64,000 nt of DNA from Sporosarcina globispora (GTDB lineage: Bacteria > Bacillota > Bacilli > Bacillales > Cytobacillaceae). The notes beneath the pieces are model-generated. The model saw only the letters and a program-made list of their open reading frames with translations. It had not been told where the DNA came from and did not search any database. The stretch spans positions 2,949,793-3,013,792 of the forward strand of contig NZ_LGUF01000007.1 in NCBI RefSeq assembly GCF_001274725.1, read 5' to 3'. Made by a program: the position numbers and the translations under genes. Of this stretch, positions 35,028 through 44,492 are shown in pieces (position 1 is the stretch's first letter; the number at the start of each line of letters is the position of its first letter).

Positions 35028-38000
35028 ATGGGGAAAAGCAGAAAGAAAAAAATCATTAATGTAATGGCTGCAGGCTTGACTACTGCAGTGCTTTTGGGAA
35101 CAAGTACGGTTGATTCATTTGCTGATAATACCAACGCCGAAACGCCTTCTATTCTTGCTTCTCAGCAACATAAGGAAAGACTAGTAAACGAGACGCACAC
35201 GGTTACGCTCATCACTGGTGACGTTGTGACTTTAGAAAAACATAGTGACGGATTACAGGTGGTTACCGCGGTTCCAAAGGAGGACGGGACTCCAGCCGAC
35301 TTTACTACGAAAAGTAATGGTGAAGACTATTATGTGATTCCCGATGAAGCTACACCATTCCTAGCTACTGGCCAGCTGGATGAGGAGCTTTTTAACATCT
35401 CGAAATTGGTTGAATATGGATACGGTGATGCTAATCGGTCAAGTATTCCTTTGATTGTTACAGAGGAATCTGGTAAAAATTCAGCTGTCAGCGAAGCAGC
35501 GGAGGAAGCTGTGAGTACTGGGGCAATGAATACAGTAGATCTTCCTAGTGTAGATGCCATCGCAGTAAAAACGAATAAAAAACAGGCCAAGAAATTCTGG
35601 GATGCAGTTGATGGAGGGGCAAATACAAAGAAAGCTCAGCCTGAGCTAACGGAAGGTATTAAAAAGATTTGGCTGGACAAACCAGTACATGTTTTACTTG
35701 ACAAAAGTGTTCCGCAGATTGGGGCGCCTGCTGCATGGGAGGCCGGATATGATGGTAAGGGCGTGAAAGTGGCTGTTTTGGACACAGGGATTGATCCAAA
35801 TCATCCTGATTTTAAAGATTCTAACAATCAATATATCGTCAAAGAAGCAAAGAACTTTACAACCGATCCTGATTGGGTCGATCATCACGGGCATGGTACA
35901 CATGTTGCTTCAACGATTGCAGGATCTGGTGCTGCTTCCGGAGGTAAAAATAAAGGAGTAGCTCCAGGGGCAGAACTTCTAGTTGGGAAGGTTCTTAACA
36001 ATGAGGGCTCGGGTCCTGAATCAGGAATCATCGCTGCAATGGAATGGGCTGTTCAGGAAAAGGCTGATATCGTCAGTATGAGCCTTGGGTCGAGTGCAGA
36101 AACCGACGGCAGTGATCCATTAAGTCAAGCGGTCAACAGATTGAGTGAAACAAGCGAAACCTTGTTTGTCATTGCTGCAGGTAATACAGGACCAAACAAG
36201 AATACAATAGGAGCTCCAGGAGTAGCTGAAAAAGCATTAACAGTTGGAGCCGTTGACAAAAATCCACAAGAATTTTTGGCCAGCTTCTCAAGCCGCGGTC
36301 CAGTTATAAATAATTTCCGAGTGAAACCTGAGATTACTGCTCCAGGAGTAGGAATCGTAGCGGCTCGTGCTTCCGGCACCGCGATGGGTACCACAGTCGA
36401 CGATAATTACACTACGGCCAATGGTACATCGATGGCTACACCACATGTTGCCGGTGCTGCAGCCATTCTGAAACAAAAACACCCAGAATGGACGGGAGAT
36501 CATATCAAACAAGTTTTAACCGGTACTGCGTTAGCAAATGTTCGCTATATAGCTTATCAACAAGGTGCTGGACGTGTAGATGTTGTGAAAGCCTTAGATG
36601 CTAATGTTTATGGTAGTCCTGCAGTCGTCAGTATGGGAAAAGGTATGGCTGAAGATCAACCGATCGTAAAAACATTTAAATATGTCAACCCATCTGATAA
36701 TGATGTAACATTGACACTTGAAATGGCAGCTAAAACAGGGACTGGACATCCGGTACCATCTGGAATGTTCACGCTCAACCAGACAGCAGTCACAGTACCA
36801 GCACATGCTAGCAATGAAGTGAAGGTGACATTTAACCCAGCTCTTGGAAATGTGAACGATTATCAAGTAGTGGTTACGGCTACTTCAAGTGATGGTAAAA
36901 AAATAAAAACAACGATTGGTGCAACGAAGACAGAGCCATTAGTTAATTTAACTATTAAGACGATTGGTCGAGACGGTAACCCAGGGAGAGGCGAACTCAT
37001 AGCGTTTAACCTAGACACAGGGTTAATCAAGGAGATCTATACTAATGAAAGTGGCATGACCCTTGCCTTACTGCAGCCGGGGCGTTGGTCGGTAATGGGT
37101 TTAGTAAAAACAATCGATGAACAAGGAAGTATTAACAAGGATTACACCCTCGCAGGCGAGCCTATGTTGGACCTGAAGGTTAAGGAGGACAAGGCGATCA
37201 CGCTGGATGCCCGATTAGGTAAGGAAATAAAGGTTGGAACGCCTAAGGAGTCCGAACAGCGCCAATTCAAATTAGGATATCGCTTAAATCGCCTTACAGG
37301 CACAGGAGGAATTGACTTCTTTAAAACTGGGTCAAGCGGAATTTGGGATCACATCTACGCGGTGCCAACAGGGCCAGTGGAGAACCTTGAGTTCAACTTC
37401 CAGCAACGCCGATATGCTCCAACAATCAAAGCATCGTATGATGGGTTAGGTGGATCAATTCCGCTCGAGTGGGTGGGCGCCACGCCTAAGTTAGACGGCA
37501 AACGAACACTAAAAGCAGTACATGTTGGAAAGGCAACCCCGGAAGACCTAAGTGGTAAAGACTTAACTGGTAAGCTTGCAGTTGTTACACGCGATGAGAC
37601 CGTGACGGGTGCAGCCCAGATCAACGCCGTGACGCATGCAGGCGCTGAGGCGGTAGTCCTTGTAAACGACCGACCTGGTATCTATGCTTTTAGCGTATTT
37701 AAGGCTGATGGCATTTCAATACCAGCATACACATTAGATCAGGCCGACGGAACGAAACTCCTTGACCGAATTGCTAATGGTCCAACCTTAATCACTCTGA
37801 AGGGTATCGCTAATAGCCCGTACGTGTACAACATCGCGCTGATGGTTCCAGGAGGGATACCGGACAACCCAGTCGATGAAGTGAACGCAGAGAACTCTGC
37901 AGTGGTTCAGAAGCAATACCGTGGCTCTCGTGGTACCGAAATCGGTGATACAAACCCTGCTGTTCGACCTAAAGAGGTTAGCATGTTTGATTTTGTGCAA

Positions 38001-38843
38001 AGGCTTGAAGCACCAATAGACAGAGAGGAGTGGTACTCCACTGGTAGCAAATGGTCAGCTTTGAAGGAAATGAAATGGTTTAGTACAGTAAAACCAGATC
38101 TTACTAACATTGCTAACAGCATGAATGACGAATTCCGTAACTATCTACCCGGTGACCAACGCAAAGAGACTTGGCTTGGCGCAGTAATCGGCCCGGCTTT
38201 ACCGTCCAGTAAAGGGAGTCATTGGGCGTTCCGTCAGGGAGACAAATTCACCCTAGGAATGCGGGAGACAGGTGATAGCGAACAGGGGCACTGGAGCAAT
38301 ATCAATTCTGAGACGACTGTACAATTATATCAGGACGGAAAGCTCCTTAAGACTGGAACTGCATTTGATTTTAGGGTGGGAGAGGTGCCAATTAGCCCTG
38401 ATCCTGCGACCTACCAAGTCACCATGACCACCTCACGCCCGGCATGGTTAACACCGTCAACAAAGAGTGACACTGCGTGGACGTTCAAGTCTGAGCGACC
38501 AGCAAGTGGTAAGGAATACCTGCCGCTGATGTGGCCGAAATATGACCTTGACCTAGATGCAGAGAACAAGGCCCATCCAGGCAATACTGACCACTTTGAT
38601 TTATCTTTCGTCAACCAATCAGGAGAAACCAGTGACATTAGTGGAGTTGAAGTATCAGTTTCTACTGATGACGGCAATACTTGGAGCAACACACAGGTTA
38701 AGAGCGGAGAAAGTGGCCACTACACTGTGACTGTGAAAAATCCAGAATCCGGCTATGTATCCCTGCGCGTCAAAGCATGGGATGCGAAAGGAAGCCAGGT
38801 TGAACAAACATTAATTAGAACCTACGCCGTGCGTGAAAATTAG
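35028..38843 (+). CDS. Secreted multidomain S8 (subtilisin-like) serine protease 3
   Basis: 1271 residues. Same start context (GGGAAAAGGAGAGTTTTG ATG) and nearly identical signal peptide as the other copies, same catalytic positions D252, H289 and S468, with an Asn in AAGNTGP. Sequence drifts most from the paralogues after residue about 520: for example the PA-like region carries GKLAVVTRDETVTG and the C-terminal portion has the insertion near GPALPSSKGSHW. It is therefore the most diverged copy and may have altered substrate preference. An 11-bp terminator follows at 38972-39015. Confidence 0.93.
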   Translation: MGKSRKKKIINVMAAGLTTAVLLGTSTVDSFADNTNAETPSILASQQHKERLVNETHTVTLITGDVVTLEKHSDGLQVVTAVPKEDGTPADFTTKSNGEDYYVIPDEATPFLATGQLDEELFNISKLVEYGYGDANRSSIPLIVTEESGKNSAVSEAAEEAVSTGAMNTVDLPSVDAIAVKTNKKQAKKFWDAVDGGANTKKAQPELTEGIKKIWLDKPVHVLLDKSVPQIGAPAAWEAGYDGKGVKVAVLDTGIDPNHPDFKDSNNQYIVKEAKNFTTDPDWVDHHGHGTHVASTIAGSGAASGGKNKGVAPGAELLVGKVLNNEGSGPESGIIAAMEWAVQEKADIVSMSLGSSAETDGSDPLSQAVNRLSETSETLFVIAAGNTGPNKNTIGAPGVAEKALTVGAVDKNPQEFLASFSSRGPVINNFRVKPEITAPGVGIVAARASGTAMGTTVDDNYTTANGTSMATPHVAGAAAILKQKHPEWTGDHIKQVLTGTALANVRYIAYQQGAGRVDVVKALDANVYGSPAVVSMGKGMAEDQPIVKTFKYVNPSDNDVTLTLEMAAKTGTGHPVPSGMFTLNQTAVTVPAHASNEVKVTFNPALGNVNDYQVVVTATSSDGKKIKTTIGATKTEPLVNLTIKTIGRDGNPGRGELIAFNLDTGLIKEIYTNESGMTLALLQPGRWSVMGLVKTIDEQGSINKDYTLAGEPMLDLKVKEDKAITLDARLGKEIKVGTPKESEQRQFKLGYRLNRLTGTGGIDFFKTGSSGIWDHIYAVPTGPVENLEFNFQQRRYAPTIKASYDGLGGSIPLEWVGATPKLDGKRTLKAVHVGKATPEDLSGKDLTGKLAVVTRDETVTGAAQINAVTHAGAEAVVLVNDRPGIYAFSVFKADGISIPAYTLDQADGTKLLDRIANGPTLITLKGIANSPYVYNIALMVPGGIPDNPVDEVNAENSAVVQKQYRGSRGTEIGDTNPAVRPKEVSMFDFVQRLEAPIDREEWYSTGSKWSALKEMKWFSTVKPDLTNIANSMNDEFRNYLPGDQRKETWLGAVIGPALPSSKGSHWAFRQGDKFTLGMRETGDSEQGHWSNINSETTVQLYQDGKLLKTGTAFDFRVGEVPISPDPATYQVTMTTSRPAWLTPSTKSDTAWTFKSERPASGKEYLPLMWPKYDLDLDAENKAHPGNTDHFDLSFVNQSGETSDISGVEVSVSTDDGNTWSNTQVKSGESGHYTVTVKNPESGYVSLRVKAWDAKGSQVEQTLIRTYAVREN

Positions 38844-38971
38844 TAAGAGTAGATATATAACTTTTCGTGAAACTGCTAGGCAGAATGTTTTTCCATGCTT
38901 ATTAATTAAAAACAAAACCATCGTTGATTAACGGGTTCCGATACCTTTCTCAAAACTGAATAATGTGTAAG

Positions 38972-39015
38972 AAATAGACCATTAAATTGTAATCAAATTT
39001 GATGGTCTATTTTTA
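38972..39015 (+). terminator. Rho-independent terminator after protease 3
   Basis: AAATAGACCAT at 38972-38982 is a perfect inverted repeat of ATGGTCTATTT at 39002-39012, followed by TTATT. Confidence 0.85.
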
Positions 39016-39110
39016 TTGGTACCAGTAACTCTTTTTTCTAATGGCACATACGGAGCAGGTTAGGTGTATTCTGCGATAAAATCTTATGAGAATATAAATC
39101 TTCTAAATGT

Positions 39111-39231
39111 GTTCGCAAAAGTACACTTTTACGAACGGTTAATTTTTTCTTTTAATCTCTTATAACTAACGTTCGTAAAACTACAAAAATAATTTGAGGA
39201 CGTCCAATTAAATTTATATAATTTTGCGAAC
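39111..39231. promoter_or_regulatory. Probable res site of the adjacent serine recombinase
   Basis: GTTCGCAAAAGT-AC-ACTTTTACGAAC at 39111-39136 is a 26-bp near-perfect dyad, the size and form of a resolvase crossover site I with a central AC. Further half-sites occur at 39171-39182 (GTTCGTAAAACT) and, inverted, at 39220-39231 (AATTTTGCGAAC). The cluster lies directly upstream of the recombinase gene, the normal position for res. Confidence 0.65.
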
Positions 39232-39853
39232 GTTTTTTAGTAGAATAGTTGAAAAAGTAATTAGAGTCAGCAGCAAAGATCAGAATGAAGGAAGACAACT
39301 TGAAGCAATGAAGGAAAAGGGAATAGATGAGCGAGACATATTCATGGATAAACAAAGTGGAAAAAATTTCAATCGAGAACAATATCAGCTGCTAAAGAGA
39401 ATTATACGAAAAGGGGATGTATTGTACATACATTCCTTAGATCGTTTTGGACGGAACAAAGAAGAGATTTTACAAGAGTGGAATGACATCGCGAAGAACA
39501 TTCTGGCGGACATTGTGGTGTTGGATATGCCCTTGCTTGATACTACTCAATTTAAGGATAGTTTAGGAACTTTCATTGCTGATCTTGTTTTGCAGATTCT
39601 TTCTTGGATGGCAGAAGAAGAAGAAAGGGAACGAATTCGAAAAAGGCAACGTGAGGGGATTGATCTAGCTTTGAAAAATGGAGTAGCTTTTGGCCGTCCA
39701 AAAGCTCAAGTAACGGAGGAATTCAAAGAAGTTTATAATCGTTGGAAAGCAGGAGAGATGCCAACAGTTAAAGCAATGGACGAATTAGGTGTTAAAAAGA
39801 CGACTTTTTATAAGTTGGTTAATGAATTTGAAAAAGTGGTAAAAGGTAGCTAA
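39224..39853 (+). CDS. Serine recombinase (resolvase/invertase family), N-terminus probably damaged
   Basis: Up to 209 residues. The catalytic serine motif VIRVSSKDQNEGRQ, the RxxG...LDR-type segment YIHSLDRFGRNKEEI and the E-helix EEEERERIRKRQREGI are intact; the C-terminal helix-turn-helix is TVKAMDELGVKKTTFYKLV. Normal members start only 5-9 residues before the catalytic R-V-S. Here the only in-frame start, TTG 39224, has no ribosome site and lies in the last res half-site, so the usual first residues may have been deleted. Activity is uncertain. It is related to Tn3-type resolvases and plasmid multimer-resolution enzymes. Confidence 0.75.
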   Translation: MRTFFSRIVEKVIRVSSKDQNEGRQLEAMKEKGIDERDIFMDKQSGKNFNREQYQLLKRIIRKGDVLYIHSLDRFGRNKEEILQEWNDIAKNILADIVVLDMPLLDTTQFKDSLGTFIADLVLQILSWMAEEEERERIRKRQREGIDLALKNGVAFGRPKAQVTEEFKEVYNRWKAGEMPTVKAMDELGVKKTTFYKLVNEFEKVVKGS

Positions 39854-40023
39854 ACATAATAGAAGAAACACGTCAAAAAAAGGCTTGATGACAAAAAAAG
39901 TTTGGAAATTTACGTTTATCAAATACATTCATTTAAACAATAAAGAGGAAATTGATAAGCCGTGGTCAATGGATTTACCGTCTAGTTGCAGAGTACCGAA
40001 AAAAAGTGAAGCAAACAAAAAAT

Positions 40024-40060
40024 AACTCCAAAATCAACTTGTATTGTACATTTTGGAGTT
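40024..40060. terminator. 11-bp perfect hairpin in the gap before the sensor kinase
   Basis: AACTCCAAAAT at 40024-40034 and ATTTTGGAGTT at 40050-40060. There is no T-run, so it is a hairpin of uncertain role. The rest of 39854-40239 shows no gene, only short open stretches. Confidence 0.4.
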
Positions 40061-40239
40061 ACTTGACGTTTACCAAGAAAATTTAGATTTACAAACACCG
40101 AGAAGGTGCTTACAATGTAAACAAGAAAATTTTAATCGTAGTTTGAAAGCAGCATAATCTAGGGAGGTGGATTAATGGTTTTAATTTACTGATCATTCAG
40201 AATAAAGTGTAACATCATCACTAATTTGGGGGAATAGCT

Positions 40240-43143
40240 ATGGTAATGAATAACTTGCTGGCTTTTGATAAGTATGCATGCTTGAAATCAGAAAAGCTAA
40301 AGCTTGAACGTGAATGGGAAAAGTTTATTTCTGGTAATAGCACAACCCCAATAATTCGCCCCTTAATGCATGATTCGTGGCAGCGTTGTTTGGAACAAGG
40401 CCTAAGCCCGCATCAAAGCAAGACTTCTATTAACCTCAGTCAAGAGCAAATAAAGGATTATGTATCAACAGATCCTTTATTTCGCACTTTACAGCCGGTG
40501 CTTGCGAAATTAAAGGATATGTATTTGGATTCTGGCCATTTGATCACGTTTTGTAATCCTTCAGGCGATATCGTTTATTTAGACGGGGATCTGTCTTTAA
40601 TACTAAAAGCGGAGGATATGAATTTTGTCGCTGGATCGTCTTGGTCAGAAAAAAACGCAGGTACGAATGCCATTGGAACTGCACTTGCCACTGGTTCTGC
40701 GATTCAAGTATTTGCTGGAGAGCACTTTTGCCAAGAGGTTCAAAAGTGGACATGTTCAGCTGCACCGATCCGTGACCCCGCTACCCAAGAAATTTTGGGA
40801 ATCATTGACTTAACAGGTCTATGGACTGTAAACCATCCTCATTTTTTGTCAGTAGTAACTTCAGCGGCACAAGATGTAAATGCGATGCTGAATCACCAAT
40901 TAAAGCTAGAACGCTTTAAGCTCTCTGAGTATTACCAAAGTCAAAGTATTTCACAGCAATCAAAGTCTTATTTAGCGGTGTTAGACCGCGGATGGAAAGT
41001 AATTAAAGCATCTCCTATGTTATATGAACAAGGCTTAATTGATTCAAACCATTTTTTGGTCAGTACTCCTTCTTTATCGTTATCATTAGCATCATGGTCT
41101 CATTGGGAATTTGAAAATCAACAAGGAAATTGGAGTTTTGAGTGGGCTCCTTACATCTATGGAGGGATGCCTATCGGTGCCGTTGTTCACGTTAAGGATA
41201 AGCCCTTTGCTGCAAAATATTCATTTCTTGGTACGAAAGATCACTCTTCACTACGTATAACTAGCGGGAAATTAATCTCTAATACAAATAATAAGGAACA
41301 AGCTGTTGTGAAAAAGCCGATTAAATGTACAGAGTTTTATAAATCTCTTTTTGACCATAATCCTGACGGTATATATTCTTGTGATTTATATTGGAATATA
41401 TTAGATGTGAATCCGGCTTTGGAGAGAATGTTAGGATATACAGTTGAGGAGCTTCAAAAGATGGACCTTCCTTCATTGATTGTTGCAGAACATCGAGAAA
41501 TTGGATTGAATCATTATCAAAGAACGACAGAAGGGAAACCGCAAGTATATGAGCTGGCGATAAAACACAGAAATGGATACAGAGTAGATTTAAAGATTAA
41601 AAGTTTCCCGATGTATATAGACAATGAAATTGTTGGGGTTTATGGGATTGTAAAAGATATTACTAAAAATAAACAAATGGAAGAAGATCTGCAATCGACT
41701 AAACAACAATTGGACTTATTTCTCAAGAATACAGTAGATTCTATTATTATCTTCGACTTACAGCGCAATTTTATAAAAGTGAATGAAGCATTTGAAGAAG
41801 TATTTGGCTGGAAAGAACCAGAAGTCATCGGAAGAGAATTGCCGATTATTCCAGATTTCTTGCAAGAAAAATGTACGGAATTCCTTCAAACAATCGTCAA
41901 AAACAGACATGTAATGTCATTTGAAACGATTCGGCAGAGGAAAGATGGAAGTCTCATAGAGGTTAGCTGCTTCGTTTCTCCCATCGTAAACGCGAAAGGA
42001 AATGTTACCGCTTTCGCATCTATCTTAAGGGATATTACAGAACATAAACGAATGGAAGTGGCATTAAAAGAAAGCGAGAAACGATTACGCACGTTAATTA
42101 ATGCCATGCCTGACCTTGTTGTCTTTAAAGATGGTGAAGGAAGATGGCTTGAAGCGAACGATCAAACTCTTTCTTATTTTGATTTTAAGGATGTTCCTTA
42201 TTATGGTAAGAAAGATAGTGAACTGGCTGTCTACAATCCGCTCCATAAAGAGACATTATCTAATTGCGAGAAAACGGATCAAGAAGCGTGGGAAAATGGC
42301 CGTGTTACTCGTGGGGAAGAAGTGATCCTTCAGCCTGGCGGCAAATTCATTATTTTTGATGTCATTAAGATTCCGATTTTTTATTCGGATGGCACACGAA
42401 AAGGAATTGTGGCGATAGGACGTGATATAACCGAACTGAAGAAAACTGAAGAATTGTTAAGAAAATCGGAGAAGCTCGCGGTGGTCGGCCAATTATCAGC
42501 AGGAATTGCCCATGAGATTCGAAATCCATTAACCTCTCTCAAAGGATTTCTGAGTTTACTGCAATCTTCTATAGAAAAGAGTAATGAATGGTATTTGGAT
42601 GTAATGGTATCTGAGATCAACCGAATTGAATCGATTACGAATCAATTTATGGCAGTAGCGAAGCCGCAGGCGATTACCATCCAACTTCAAGATTTACGAA
42701 TGTTAATCGATCAGGTTTGTGTTGTTGTATATCCAGAAGCAACCTTGAATAATATCCAAATTATCATTGATACAGAAGCCGATATTCCATTGATTCAGTG
42801 CGAAGTGAACCAGTTAAAACAAGTATTTATCAACATCATAAAAAACGCGATTGAAGCAATGAAAAATGGAGGGGAAATCGTGGTTCAAATCATGAAGCAC
42901 GACGACAACTTCGTTTTATTTCGCTGCATTGATCAAGGATGCGGAATTCCAAAAGAGCGTATTCCGTATCTCGGCGAACCTTTTTACAGTCTTAAAGAAA
43001 AAGGAACCGGCTTAGGGCTAATGATGTGCTATAAAATTATTGAAGAGCATCAAGGGAAAATTACGATTGAAAGTGAAATTAATAAGGGAACAACCGTTGA
43101 TGTTATTTTACCAATCCCTTCATACTGTAATAATCGGCATTAG
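40240..43143 (+). CDS. Large GAF/PAS-domain sensor histidine kinase
   Basis: 967 residues, no membrane helix, so cytoplasmic. Residues about 30-230 resemble the N-terminal sensory region of AcoR-type activators (HDSWQRCLEQGLSP, then GSSWSEKNAGTNAIGTALAT and WTCSAAPIRD), a GAF-like ligand domain. Three PAS domains follow (about 360-480, 485-610, 615-740). HisKA has H758 in GIAHEIRNPLTSLKGFL, and HATPase_c has N-box NIIKNAIEAMKNGG and GTGLGLMM. Architecture is like sporulation-type kinases (KinE/KinA group) with an added AcoR-like input. No response regulator is adjacent, so it may feed a phosphorelay. The last few residues (P-S-Y-C-N-N-R-H) are encoded in DNA that is the end of a RadC fragment on the other strand. 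Confidence 0.88.
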   Translation: MVMNNLLAFDKYACLKSEKLKLEREWEKFISGNSTTPIIRPLMHDSWQRCLEQGLSPHQSKTSINLSQEQIKDYVSTDPLFRTLQPVLAKLKDMYLDSGHLITFCNPSGDIVYLDGDLSLILKAEDMNFVAGSSWSEKNAGTNAIGTALATGSAIQVFAGEHFCQEVQKWTCSAAPIRDPATQEILGIIDLTGLWTVNHPHFLSVVTSAAQDVNAMLNHQLKLERFKLSEYYQSQSISQQSKSYLAVLDRGWKVIKASPMLYEQGLIDSNHFLVSTPSLSLSLASWSHWEFENQQGNWSFEWAPYIYGGMPIGAVVHVKDKPFAAKYSFLGTKDHSSLRITSGKLISNTNNKEQAVVKKPIKCTEFYKSLFDHNPDGIYSCDLYWNILDVNPALERMLGYTVEELQKMDLPSLIVAEHREIGLNHYQRTTEGKPQVYELAIKHRNGYRVDLKIKSFPMYIDNEIVGVYGIVKDITKNKQMEEDLQSTKQQLDLFLKNTVDSIIIFDLQRNFIKVNEAFEEVFGWKEPEVIGRELPIIPDFLQEKCTEFLQTIVKNRHVMSFETIRQRKDGSLIEVSCFVSPIVNAKGNVTAFASILRDITEHKRMEVALKESEKRLRTLINAMPDLVVFKDGEGRWLEANDQTLSYFDFKDVPYYGKKDSELAVYNPLHKETLSNCEKTDQEAWENGRVTRGEEVILQPGGKFIIFDVIKIPIFYSDGTRKGIVAIGRDITELKKTEELLRKSEKLAVVGQLSAGIAHEIRNPLTSLKGFLSLLQSSIEKSNEWYLDVMVSEINRIESITNQFMAVAKPQAITIQLQDLRMLIDQVCVVVYPEATLNNIQIIIDTEADIPLIQCEVNQLKQVFINIIKNAIEAMKNGGEIVVQIMKHDDNFVLFRCIDQGCGIPKERIPYLGEPFYSLKEKGTGLGLMMCYKIIEEHQGKITIESEINKGTTVDVILPIPSYCNNRH

Positions 43144-43452
43144 CATTTACTATGATGTGATCGAGTACCTCGATTCCTAAAATCTTACCGCCTTCAACTA
43201 ATCGCTTGGTTACTTCAACATCCTCCCTGCTAGGTGAAATTTCCTGGGTTGGATGTTCGTGACTTAAAATGATTGAAGCACTGTTATTAAGTATTGCGGA
43301 CTTAACTACTTCTCTCAGCACCACTAGACTAGCATTAAGTCCACAAACATGACAACGATGAACAGTAACTACTCGATTTTTCGTGTTTAAACACACAACA
43401 AAGAATGCTTCTCTGTCCTCGTCACCAATGAATCTTGGGGAGGCCAGTTTTC
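43103..43452 (-). pseudogene. RadC/JAB-domain protein fragment
   Basis: On the minus strand KLASPRFIGDEDREAFFVVC begins directly after a stop and continues with LNTKNRVVTVHRCHV, ILSHEHPTQEISPSREDVEV and ILGIEVLDHIIVNANADYYS. This is the metalloprotease-like RadC domain; the JAMM ligands H-x-H and the distal D are kept, but the usual P-S-G is P-T-Q. The N-terminal helix-hairpin-helix half is absent. RadC homologues of this type are common on mobile elements. Its 3' end overlaps the kinase gene by 41 bp. Confidence 0.75.
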
Positions 43453-43603
43453 AATGGAAGTCTTACCTTTAATTGATTGGGATAGATTTAAGGAATTGCC
43501 TCCTAAATGGATTTTGGGGTATTCAGATATTAGTACGCTTTCTTTTACATACACAACAATAACTGGAAATGCATCTGCTCACGGAACTAATTTAAGTGAA
43601 TTG
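43433..43603 (+). pseudogene. Fragment of an S66 LD-carboxypeptidase (MccF-like)
   Basis: About 55 codons reading GGQFSMEVLPLIDWDRFKEL, PPKWILGYSDISTLSFTY and ASAHGTNLSELR, the central segment of S66-family peptidases that cleave LD-linked muropeptides or microcin C-type compounds. Neither the catalytic serine region nor the C-terminal Glu/His are present. The frame then passes into IstB-derived DNA. Confidence 0.65.
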
Positions 43604-43988
43604 CGAAGACGTCTGATTTTCGTACTTCATTACACTGAGTGAGCTGGTATCCCAGCTAAGGAAAGCGGAACAGCAGGATAAACTGGAGAAGAAGATAAGA
43701 TCCTTTATTAAACCTTCAGTTTTGATAATCGACGAAATTGGTTATCTAAACCTTGATACTCAAAGCGCACACTATTTATACCAGATTATATCAAGAAGTT
43801 GTGAACGCGGCTCTATCATTCTCACATCAAACAAAGGCTTTGGGGAATGGGGAGAAATGGTTGGGGATCCGATAATCGCGACTGCGATGTTAGATCGTTT
43901 TTTGCATCACTCCCGTATTTTTAATTTGAAGGGTGATAGTTACAGACTTAAAGAGAAGCACATGAGTACGCAAAAACAGAAGGACTAA
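43604..43988 (+). pseudogene. C-terminal part of an IS21-family helper ATPase (IstB)
   Basis: In the frame FSYFITLSELVSQLRKAEQQ, then PSVLIIDEIGYLNLDTQSAH (Walker B) and IILTSNKGFGEWGEMVGD, LDRFLHHSRIFNLKGDSYRL. These are hallmarks of IstB. Walker A and the N-terminus are lost at the junction with the S66 fragment. A hairpin (43977-44000) covers its stop codon. Confidence 0.85.
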
Positions 43989-44000
43989 AGGGTCCTTCTG
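43977..44000 (+). terminator. Hairpin at the end of the IstB fragment
   Basis: CAGAAGGAC / GTCCTTCTG with a 6-nt loop, followed by GGGGAATTTT. No true T-run; possibly part of the IS21 end region. Confidence 0.5.
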
Positions 44001-44128
44001 GGGAATTTTAAACCGGCGATTTTGAGGAAGATAAAACCGGCCTTGACATACTGAGGCTCTAAATGTTTATATCTATAGAAGTATGTTGAAATATGGTATA
44101 TACAATTAAACCCTAGTACCCCCTATTC

Positions 44129-44156
44129 AGAGCCCCCCCCCTGGGCTCTTTTTTTA
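44129..44156 (+). terminator. Rho-independent terminator with a C9 run
   Basis: AGAGCCC / GGGCTCT stem and seven or more T. The 5' arm continues into a run of nine C residues (44133-44141), which is unusual in this AT-rich sequence. It faces the end of the minus-strand gene at 44154. Confidence 0.75.
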
Positions 44157-44492
44157 TGCTAAATTGTTTAAATAATTTTCTCTTTCCTTAGTGCTTAAAA
44201 TTAATTTATACCCACTATTCCTAGATTTGGGTGCCTCTAACCAGTTCTCAACTACTAACAGTTGCCTTAATTCTTTTACATCATTCATTCTCATTTTCAT
44301 ATGCTTACGTAAATGGGTTACTCTTGTCTCCCCAGTAAATGCTATATATCTTATTAGTTCTTCTAATGGTCCACCAGGTACACTTTGCTGCTGCTTGGTA
44401 GATACTTCTATAGATATAGGAGTTGAACCAGATTGATTCTTTCCATAATCATGAATTAAGTGATCCATTTCCTCTTCGGTTTTAGCAATCAC
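44154..44492 (-). CDS. Hypothetical protein with a winged-helix-like C-terminus
   Basis: 112 residues. A GTG start with AGGGAG upstream. The N-terminal third is polar (K-T-E-E-E-M-D-H-L), then a Ser/Gln-rich linker, then LEELIRYIAFTGETRVTHLRKH and LRQLLVVENWLEAPKSRNS, which looks like a small winged helix of the kind found in mobile-element proteins. I do not recognise the family. It could be the C-terminal fragment of a larger protein. The position next to RadC, S66 and IstB pieces suggests mobile DNA. Confidence 0.45.
   Translation of the reverse strand: MIAKTEEEMDHLIHDYGKNQSGSTPISIEVSTKQQQSVPGGPLEELIRYIAFTGETRVTHLRKHMKMRMNDVKELRQLLVVENWLEAPKSRNSGYKLILSTKERENYLNNLA

Noticed and set aside
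40085..40160. Small zinc-ribbon frame reading T-P-R-R-C-L-Q-C-K, with a similar one near 55590
   Set aside because: Both are short, interrupted by stops and lack starts. The likeness may be chance, so no gene is called.
44133..44141. C9 run as a phase-variation tract
   Set aside because: It lies in a terminator loop outside any coding frame, so slippage would not switch a gene.
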